The notes under the pieces were generated by a model that was not told where the DNA came from, searched no databases, and worked only from the letters and a program-made list of their open reading frames with translations. A stretch of 10,112 nt of DNA from positions 1-10,112 of the forward strand of contig JACQGS010000148.1 of assembly GCA_016199405.1 (NCBI GenBank), in the 5' to 3' direction. Numbering within the stretch: the stretch's first letter is position 1; each line of letters begins with the position of its first letter. The stretch is from Chloroflexota bacterium (GTDB lineage: Bacteria; Chloroflexota; Anaerolineae; UBA4142). Position numbers and translations under genes: made by a program. Positions 5,428 to 10,112 of this stretch are shown in pieces.

Positions 5428-6591
5428 GTGGAATCTTCTTTCACTTCGATCCAACCGCACCTCAACATCCGCGCCGAGCGTGTTTTGAATCAAACTCAAA
5501 TACACTTCGTCCATCACCTCTTGCCGCAAGCGCACTTCGCGGTCAACGCTGTACATCAACGCGTTGTACACTTCGAGTCCGCCGTAATCGGCAAGCAAGA
5601 TTTCCAAGACGGACGCGATGCGTTCGATATCGACAGGCGTGTCGAGCAGAATTTCTTCGTCCGTCTCAATGTCGCCTATTTTTTCGCTCCGCCCGATGCA
5701 CGACGCCGGCACATCAATCCGCAACGCGTCATCGAAATCGGCGAGGCGAACAAAAAACGAAACGATTGCCGGCGCGTTCCGCACTTTATCGAGAAGAACC
5801 GCTTCACTGCCCTTCGAGAACGATCGTTTGCCCAACAGCACCGGCGTCGAAAAGCCCGCGGCGCGATCCGTAAAACGATAAATCACTTCGCTGTCGGAAA
5901 TTTCGTTCGGGATTTTTTGATCCTTTACTTTTTTCTGCTGGAACGCGTTGCGCCACCATACTTTGGCATGCGTCGCCTCGCGGCTCGTCTTGGCAATGGA
6001 GACAAGCCAAACTTTTCTTTTGTCGCACACTCGAAAAAGATTCAAGTACGCTTGCAAAATCACGTCCACATTTTCATTCAACGCTTCTTTCGCAATCGTT
6101 TCGGCTTCGCTTTCTTCGATGTCATGCTTGACCGAATACAATTGCGGCAGTTGCCCGTACAACGCGCCATCCAAAAACAAAACGCTTTCCTGCGGCATTT
6201 TGCCGGCATGTTCCTCCGCCAGGCGCGCTTCGAGCCGATGCATCATCAATTCCGCAAAGCGATCGACAAACGGCGTCGGCGTGACGCCGGGCAAAATGCG
6301 AATGTCCGCATCGGTCTGCTCTTGCCGCGCGCCGTTCACTTCACCAACAATCAACGCTTGCGCGACAAAAAGGTACGCGCCGTTGGCAAGATGCCGCACC
6401 GCGCGCGATCCGTCCACCGCGAACGCGGAGCGACGTTGGGCGTTTTGATTTTTTGGCAACGGACGCCAATGTCCGCGCACAATTTTTTCCAACGAGAGTT
6501 CGCTTGCGCCGGCTTTTTCCGTCAGCGTCCGCTTCAATTCGTCACGGTGTTCTTCCGCGCGCTCGCTTAACTTGTCAATGAAATTCGACAT
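5419..6591 (-). CDS. nurA: NurA-domain nuclease-like protein
   Basis: A 390-residue protein with the NurA domain. Residues 57-62 read FAVDGS, the first catalytic Asp motif (D60); SVLFLDGALY (136-145) holds the second (D141); IAKTSR (199-204) is the conserved Lys segment. NurA proteins are Mn-dependent 5'-3' exonucleases and ssDNA endonucleases that work with the HerA translocase in DNA end processing. No herA is in this window. In characterised NurA proteins a C-terminal Tyr is followed eight residues later by His; here Y342 is followed by D350 and there is no His nearby, so activity may be altered. The N-terminal 35 residues are a charged helix. The start at 6591 has AAGGAG about 6 nt upstream and a near-consensus promoter behind it. 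The stop codon lies in repeat array C. Confidence 0.85.
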   Translation of the reverse strand: MSNFIDKLSERAEEHRDELKRTLTEKAGASELSLEKIVRGHWRPLPKNQNAQRRSAFAVDGSRAVRHLANGAYLFVAQALIVGEVNGARQEQTDADIRILPGVTPTPFVDRFAELMMHRLEARLAEEHAGKMPQESVLFLDGALYGQLPQLYSVKHDIEESEAETIAKEALNENVDVILQAYLNLFRVCDKRKVWLVSIAKTSREATHAKVWWRNAFQQKKVKDQKIPNEISDSEVIYRFTDRAAGFSTPVLLGKRSFSKGSEAVLLDKVRNAPAIVSFFVRLADFDDALRIDVPASCIGRSEKIGDIETDEEILLDTPVDIERIASVLEILLADYGGLEVYNALMYSVDREVRLRQEVMDEVYLSLIQNTLGADVEVRLDRSERRFHSR

Positions 6592-6619
6592 CGGGTTCTC
6601 CTTCAGAACATCCGTGCCG

Positions 6620-6648
6620 ATTATACCGGAAGCGTTGGCAGATGTAAA
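6620..6648 (-). promoter_or_regulatory. Strong sigma70-type promoter for nurA
   Basis: On the minus strand, TTTACA (6648-6643, 5/6 match to TTGACA), a 17-bp spacer, and a perfect TATAAT (6625-6620). Transcription would start near 6613 and give a leader of about 22 nt carrying the AAGGAG ribosome site of nurA. It lies in the 167-bp divergent region shared with the PDZ gene. On the opposite strand GATAAT at 6690 is a possible but weak -10 for the PDZ gene, without a convincing -35. Confidence 0.8.
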
Positions 6649-6705
6649 TCTCCTAATTGCTCATTCATTTCCATTTAATCCACTTGGGCGATAATCAGGA
6701 TTGAA

Positions 6706-6733
6706 AATTGCGAATAGCAGAAAGCAATTCGCA
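6706..6733 (+). repeat. Heptanucleotide repeat array D (4 units) in the PDZ gene leader
   Basis: Four in-phase 7-bp units with GC at positions 5-6: AATTGCG (6706), AATAGCA (6713), GAAAGCA (6720) and ATTCGCA (6727). This is the same pattern and orientation as array C 1.3 kb away. Unlike the other arrays it lies upstream of a gene, ending 15 bp before the AAGGAGG ribosome site of the PDZ protein. Confidence 0.65.
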
Positions 6734-6758
6734 TTCGATTCAGTTATAAGGAGGATCT

Positions 6759-7238
6759 ATGAGCACAAAAGGAACGATCTTGCTTGCGGTTGGGATGTTG
6801 ATTCTCGGCTTGGTGCTGGGATTGGGCACTGCTGCTTTTGCCGGTCAGATGGGGCGCGTCGCGCCGCTCGCGCGCATCGGCTTGCAAAATGTTTTGCCGC
6901 GCGCGCAGCAGTCGGTGAACGGCGCGCGCGTTTCGCAGGTGGAAGCGAACAGCCCGGCATCCAAAGCCGGTTTGCAAAACGGCGATGTGGTCACGGCGGT
7001 CAGTGGAACCAAGGTCGACCCGACGAACACGCTCGCGGATTTGATTCAAGCGAAAAAGCCGGGCGATAAAGTTGATCTGACCGTCACGCGCGGGACGCAA
7101 ACGCTGACGATCAGCGTCGAACTCGGTGCGTCGCCGAATAACAGCAGTGCCGCGTATCTCGGCGTTCGGTTCGCGCCGCCTGGACCGGCGGGATTCCGTC
7201 GCCAGTTACGTCCGCGCGGTGAATTGCCGACCGGATAA
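6759..7238 (+). CDS. Membrane-anchored single-PDZ-domain protein
   Basis: A 159-residue protein. Residues 7-29 form a hydrophobic signal or anchor helix after a short STKG head; AFAG at 26-29 could be a signal peptidase I site, so it may be anchored or secreted. A PDZ domain covers about 55-122: ANSPASKAGLQNGDVVTAVS is the classic carboxylate-binding and turn segment seen in HtrA and CtpA PDZ domains, followed by KPGDKVDLTVTRG and a final strand. No protease domain is attached. The tail (AYLGVRFAPPGP) resembles the start of a second PDZ-like motif and then becomes Arg/Pro-rich. The start is fixed by AAGGAGG four bases before ATG. It stands alone between divergent nurA and a terminator, so it is probably monocistronic. 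A role as an adaptor or regulator of an envelope protease is an inference. Confidence 0.88.
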   Translation: MSTKGTILLAVGMLILGLVLGLGTAAFAGQMGRVAPLARIGLQNVLPRAQQSVNGARVSQVEANSPASKAGLQNGDVVTAVSGTKVDPTNTLADLIQAKKPGDKVDLTVTRGTQTLTISVELGASPNNSSAAYLGVRFAPPGPAGFRRQLRPRGELPTG

Positions 7239-7268
7239 AAAAATTGCCTCGCACTTGGCGAAGCAATT
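7237..7268 (-). terminator. Terminator-like hairpin pointing leftward
   Basis: Inverted repeat 7242-7252 (AATTGCCTCGC) and 7258-7268 (GCGAAGCAATT) with a 5-nt loop. Read on the minus strand all 11 pairs form (one U-G) and the stem is followed by a run of seven T (7243-7237); read on the plus strand one pair is a C-A mismatch and no T run follows. It would therefore end leftward transcription just before it enters the PDZ gene antisense. The PDZ stop codon TAA (7236-7238) abuts it. Confidence 0.6.
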
Positions 7269-7309
7269 CAAATCAGACTTTCAGGCGCTTCTCCTCCTGA
7301 AAAGCGCGA

Positions 7310-7337
7310 CGCAGAGCCGATCGGCTCTGCGTTTTTT
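7310..7337 (+). terminator. Rho-independent terminator after the PDZ gene
   Basis: A perfect 10-bp stem, CGCAGAGCCG (7310-7319) with CGGCTCTGCG (7322-7331), 2-nt nominal loop, followed by six T (7332-7337). This is a strong intrinsic terminator 71 bp beyond the PDZ stop and 26 bp ahead of the -35 of the next gene, so it separates the two transcripts. Confidence 0.92.
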
Positions 7338-7363
7338 GTTTAACGACGTTTGCGCTCAACTCT

Positions 7364-7392
7364 TTGACGCGCGCCGCCCTCAATGTTAGAAT
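7364..7392 (+). promoter_or_regulatory. Sigma70-type promoter giving a near-leaderless mRNA
   Basis: TTGACG (7364-7369), a 17-bp spacer, and TAGAAT (7387-7392), each 5/6 to consensus. The ATG of the lipoprotein begins 8 nt after the -10, so transcription should start at about 7399-7401, at or one to two bases before the start codon. No Shine-Dalgarno sequence could fit. This also rules out the upstream in-frame ATG at 7383, which lies inside the promoter spacer. Confidence 0.78.
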
Positions 7393-7400
7393 CGCGGGCA

Positions 7401-9254
7401 ATGAAGTTTCTGCTCGCGTTTCTCTTCGTACTCCTGACTGCCTGCGTCGTTGCGCAGACCGCCACACCCGTCCCTCCGCAATGGCGCCGCTTCGATGGCG
7501 GCATTCCCACTCACGCCGCGATCCTCGCGCTCGCGGTGGATCCGCGCGATGCGCGCACGCTTTACGCGGGCGCGTACGATCAAACCGGCCTGTACATCTC
7601 GACCGATCAGGCGCGATCGTGGCGCGCGTGGAGCGAGGGGTTGGAACGCTCAGCCGTTCTTGCCCTGCAATTCGTCGGCAATACGCTTTATGCCGGGACG
7701 ATTGCCGGTTTTTACCGGCTCAAAGACGCGCGCTGGCAACGGATTGAGGCGATTCCGCCCGTCGCCGTGTATTCAATTTACAACGACGCGCCCGACCTCT
7801 ATGTCGCCACCGATGCGCGCGGCATCTATCACAGCGCGGACGCCGGGAAAACTTGGCGACGCCTCAACGGACTCGACGGCGAGATTCTCACCAGCATCCT
7901 CGCGCTGGATGCGCAGACGCTCATCGCCGGCACGGGCGGCAATGGCGCGTTTTTCTCGCGCGATGGCGGCGCGACGTGGCGCGCGTACGAATCCTTCCGC
8001 CAAGAATATGTTACATCCATACTCGCATACTCACACACTCTATTTCTTCGCACGCGCGCGGCACTCTGGCGCTCGCGGGACGATGGGATCGCGTGGGAAA
8101 TCGTGCGCGGCGGCATCGAGAATGAAATCGTGCACGCGCTGCTGCGCGATGCATTCTCCCCTCGCCTTTACGCGGCGACCGGGAGCGGCTCAGTTTTCGC
8201 GAGCGATGTTGACGGCGCGGCGTGGCAGAAATTCTCGAATGGATTGCCGTCCAACGCCGCCGCGCTGTCGCTGGCGCAATTGAACGCCGACACCGTGCTC
8301 GCCGGGACACAGACCGGAATCTGGATCACGCGCGATCGCGGCGAATCCTGGCAGACCGCGAATGCGGGCATCGGCGCGCCGCCGATCCACGCGCTCGCGC
8401 TCGGCGCGGATGGCGCGCTTTTCGCCGCGACGGAGGATGGGCTGTATCGCGCCGATGCCAGCGGAAATTATGTCGGGGTTGGAAATGACGCGCTGCGCGT
8501 GCCGATTCTTTCGATCGCCAGAGCGCCGAGCGATCCCCATGTGATGTATGCCGGTTCGTATCGGCGCGGGATTTTCAAGAGCGAGGACAGCGGCAAAACG
8601 TGGCGCGCGGTCGGCGGAATTTTTCGCGGACGCCTCGCCGCGCCGGGCGTGGCGGTGAGTCCCCACAATGAAAATCACGTTTTCGCGCGCGTGCTCTTCG
8701 AGCGCATTTACAAAACCGACGACGGCGGTGACGCGTGGCACGCGGTCTGGACGGGGATGCCGGTCGAAGCCGAAGTCGAAACGCTGACCATTGCGCCGAG
8801 CGATCCGCGCGTGGTCTATGCCGGAACGAACGACGGATTTTACGCGTCTGCCGACGGAGGCGAGGCGTGGACGCCGCGCGGTTTGGAATCGCGCAGTGTG
8901 TTGGCGATTTGGGTTGACCCGCGCAACGCGCGGCGCGTCTGGGCCGGCGCGACCGATGGTCTTTACGCGAGCGACGACGCCGGTTTGATTTGGAATTCGA
9001 TCGGTATGGAGGTGATCACAGTCACGGCGATCGCGCGGCTTGAAAATTCTTTCGTCGTGGGCACGAAATATAATGGCGTCTGGCTCCGCCGCGACGATAC
9101 CAAAACACTGAAAGTGCTTTCAGCGTGGACGCCCTTCGGCTTGCCGAACGAATCCATTGTGTCGCTCGTTTACGACGACGCGCGCGTCATCCTTTACGCC
9201 GCGACCCCGCGCGGGATTTTCAAAATGAATTGCGCAGCGACGACGTCCTGCTAG
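7401..9254 (+). CDS. Asp-box (BNR/VPS10-like) beta-propeller lipoprotein
   Basis: A 617-residue exported protein. Residues 1-15 are a lipoprotein signal: MK, hydrophobic stretch, lipobox LTAC with Cys15, followed by a short Thr/Pro spacer. The rest is made of repeated propeller units with Asp-boxes (S/TxDxGxxW): clear ones at about residues 67-74, 145-152, 186-193, 225-232, 268-275, 310-317, 394-401, 439-446, 482-490 and 523-531, each preceded by an (L/V)YAGT-like strand. This is the sialidase/Ycf48/sortilin type of repeat. Two propellers, or one large one, are implied. The sialidase catalytic Arg triad cannot be assigned, so it is more likely a binding or scaffold protein than an enzyme. The start at 7401 is chosen from the signal peptide and the promoter position. 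The stop TAG lies inside one copy of a 9-bp direct repeat flanking a palindromic element. Confidence 0.87.
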   Translation: MKFLLAFLFVLLTACVVAQTATPVPPQWRRFDGGIPTHAAILALAVDPRDARTLYAGAYDQTGLYISTDQARSWRAWSEGLERSAVLALQFVGNTLYAGTIAGFYRLKDARWQRIEAIPPVAVYSIYNDAPDLYVATDARGIYHSADAGKTWRRLNGLDGEILTSILALDAQTLIAGTGGNGAFFSRDGGATWRAYESFRQEYVTSILAYSHTLFLRTRAALWRSRDDGIAWEIVRGGIENEIVHALLRDAFSPRLYAATGSGSVFASDVDGAAWQKFSNGLPSNAAALSLAQLNADTVLAGTQTGIWITRDRGESWQTANAGIGAPPIHALALGADGALFAATEDGLYRADASGNYVGVGNDALRVPILSIARAPSDPHVMYAGSYRRGIFKSEDSGKTWRAVGGIFRGRLAAPGVAVSPHNENHVFARVLFERIYKTDDGGDAWHAVWTGMPVEAEVETLTIAPSDPRVVYAGTNDGFYASADGGEAWTPRGLESRSVLAIWVDPRNARRVWAGATDGLYASDDAGLIWNSIGMEVITVTAIARLENSFVVGTKYNGVWLRRDDTKTLKVLSAWTPFGLPNESIVSLVYDDARVILYAATPRGIFKMNCAATTSC

Positions 9255-9341
9255 AGTCAGAAACCCGTTTTCTGCGTTTTCCCGCTTGACGGGATAGGCA
9301 AGAAAACGGGTTTCTCGGATATTCTCCGACAACCTGCTAGA
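9247..9341. mobile_element. Palindromic MITE/REP-like element with 9-bp direct repeats
   Basis: An exact 9-bp direct repeat, CCTGCTAGA, occurs at 9247-9255 and 9333-9341. Between the copies lie 77 bp dominated by a perfect 15-bp inverted repeat, AGAAACCCGTTTTCT (9259-9273) and AGAAAACGGGTTTCT (9301-9315), with an inner 5-bp hairpin TCCCG/CGGGA (9280-9284, 9290-9294). No T run follows either arm, so it is not a typical intrinsic terminator. The arrangement fits a small non-autonomous element that duplicated its target, carrying the TAG stop of the lipoprotein gene in the left copy. It could instead be a dispersed REP-type palindrome with a chance flanking repeat. No coding capacity. Confidence 0.55.
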
Positions 9342-9359
9342 TCGTCCGCGGAATTACCC

Positions 9360-10112
9360 ATGCGCCCACGCTTGATTTTGCTTCTCGTCATCGGTCTAGG
9401 TCTGGTCGCTCTGTTCGCGCTAACCAACCGCCGCCGCGCGTTACCGCTCGCCATCCACACGATCCGCGCGGATGATTCGACATTGCAGACCGCGCGCGAA
9501 CTTGGCGCGTCGCACATCGTCCAAGTTTTTACGTGGCGCGAGATTCAGCCCTCGCCCGCCGAGTTTCATTGGGAGTACTCCGATTGGCTTGTGCGCGCGG
9601 CGGAATACTATGATCTGCGGGTGATCGCGCGATTGGACAAAGCGCCGCGGTGGGCAGTTGCCGGCGAGATGACCGCCGATGCGCCGCCGGCGCAATTAGA
9701 AGATTTCGCGAATTTTGCCGGACGCGTCGCGGCGCGTTATCGCGGGCGCATCGCGGCATACATCATTTGGAATGAGCCGAACCTCGCGATCGAATGGGGC
9801 AATCGCGCGCCGAACCCCGGCGAGTACGCCGAATTGTTGCGCGTCACCTCGGCGCGCCTACGCACGGCCGACCCCCGCGCGCTGGTTCTCGCGGCAGGGC
9901 TTGCGCCGACGAACGAAAACCATGCGGGCGCGATGGATGATCGCGATTTCTTGCGCGGGCTGTACGCGGCAGGCGCGCGCGACGCGTTCGATGCGCTCGC
10001 CGCGCATCCGTATCCGTTCACCTATGCCCCGGACGACCCGCGCGGCGCGCACGCGGCGTTGAATTTCCAGCGCCTCTGGGATTGGCGCGCGATCATGATC
10101 GCGGCGGGCGAC
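9360..10112 (+). CDS. TIM-barrel glycoside hydrolase (GH39/GH5-like clan A), 3' end cut by window edge
   Basis: I translated this by hand from ATG at 9360; the frame is open for 251 codons to the window end. Residues 4-22 are a hydrophobic signal or anchor (LILLLVIGLGLVALFAL). The barrel follows: an early strand with VQVFTWREIQPSPAEFHWEY (55-74), VIARLDKAPRWA (88-99), and AAYIIWNEPNLAIEW (132-146). WNEPN carries E139, the expected acid/base Glu after barrel strand 4 in clan A families. The nucleophile Glu after strand 7 would lie beyond the window. DALAAHPYPF (210-219) matches the strand-6 region of GH39-like enzymes. The substrate cannot be told. There is no Shine-Dalgarno sequence before the ATG. 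It follows the palindromic element, 105 bp after the lipoprotein gene, and could share its transcript. Choice among GH families is uncertain. Confidence 0.82.
   Translation, partial: MRPRLILLLVIGLGLVALFALTNRRRALPLAIHTIRADDSTLQTARELGASHIVQVFTWREIQPSPAEFHWEYSDWLVRAAEYYDLRVIARLDKAPRWAVAGEMTADAPPAQLEDFANFAGRVAARYRGRIAAYIIWNEPNLAIEWGNRAPNPGEYAELLRVTSARLRTADPRALVLAAGLAPTNENHAGAMDDRDFLRGLYAAGARDAFDALAAHPYPFTYAPDDPRGAHAALNFQRLWDWRAIMIAAGD

Noticed and set aside
5292..5468. N-terminal extension of AmrS to 5468
   Set aside because: The added residues are a translation of the heptad array and overlap nurA; ATG 5291 has a ribosome site and its own promoter upstream.
5359..6570. 403-codon plus-strand open frame
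   Set aside because: Exactly antisense to nurA, which has clear motifs, promoter and ribosome site. The opposite frame has shadow-type composition.
7383..7400. Upstream ATG of the lipoprotein gene
   Set aside because: It lies within the promoter spacer and would add six residues before a normal lipoprotein signal.
7401..9254. Sialidase enzyme
   Set aside because: Asp-boxes alone are common in non-enzymatic propellers, and the catalytic Arg triad and FRIP motif were not found.
9259..9315. Intrinsic terminator of the lipoprotein gene
   Set aside because: The stem is long and perfect, but the loop is 27 nt and no T run follows on either strand, so a REP/MITE-type palindrome is the better reading. 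It may still slow transcription.

Overview
This window looks like a chromosomal piece of a Chloroflexota (Anaerolineae-type) bacterium. That is an inference. It rests on the Thr/Pro-rich 'TPT' linker in a membrane protein, a many-bladed Asp-box lipoprotein, a NurA-type nuclease next to a stand-alone AmmeMemoRadiSam radical SAM enzyme, a DNA background full of GCGC/CGCG words, and heptanucleotide repeat arrays between genes. No rRNA, tRNA, CRISPR array or transposase gene was seen.

Layout. From about 6.6 kb down to base 1 every gene is on the minus strand. In transcription order these are a NurA-family nuclease, AmrS, a small DUF2281-like protein, a single-pass membrane protein with a possible HEPN-like cytoplasmic domain, a short NIPSNAP-like protein that looks 5'-truncated, enolase, a MaoC-type hot-dog hydratase and a DinB-family protein that runs off the left edge. 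From about 6.76 kb every gene is on the plus strand: a membrane-anchored PDZ protein, an Asp-box beta-propeller lipoprotein and a secreted or anchored TIM-barrel glycoside hydrolase that runs off the right edge. The two halves diverge from 6592-6758, where nurA has a near-consensus sigma70-type promoter.

How the genes fit together. Enolase is core glycolysis and MaoC fits acyl-CoA metabolism. nurA and amrS each have their own promoter-like sequence. The DUF2281-like gene follows amrS by 13 nt and is probably read from the amrS promoter. The plus-strand half deals with the cell envelope. The segment 2381-4133 is visibly poorer in GC than its surroundings and holds three small or unusual genes between two conserved ones, so it reads as an acquired cassette.

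The most unusual features are at the DNA level. There are four arrays of degenerate 7-bp repeats, three of which touch or contain the stop codon of the upstream gene. A 77-bp palindromic element sits between exact 9-bp direct repeats just after the propeller gene, like a small mobile element with a target duplication. A strong promoter places the propeller mRNA start at or just before its ATG. The gap between the PDZ and propeller genes holds three hairpins, including one terminator in each direction. At the protein level, the membrane protein with an Rx4H motif and the NurA homologue with Asp where the C-terminal His is expected deserve a look.
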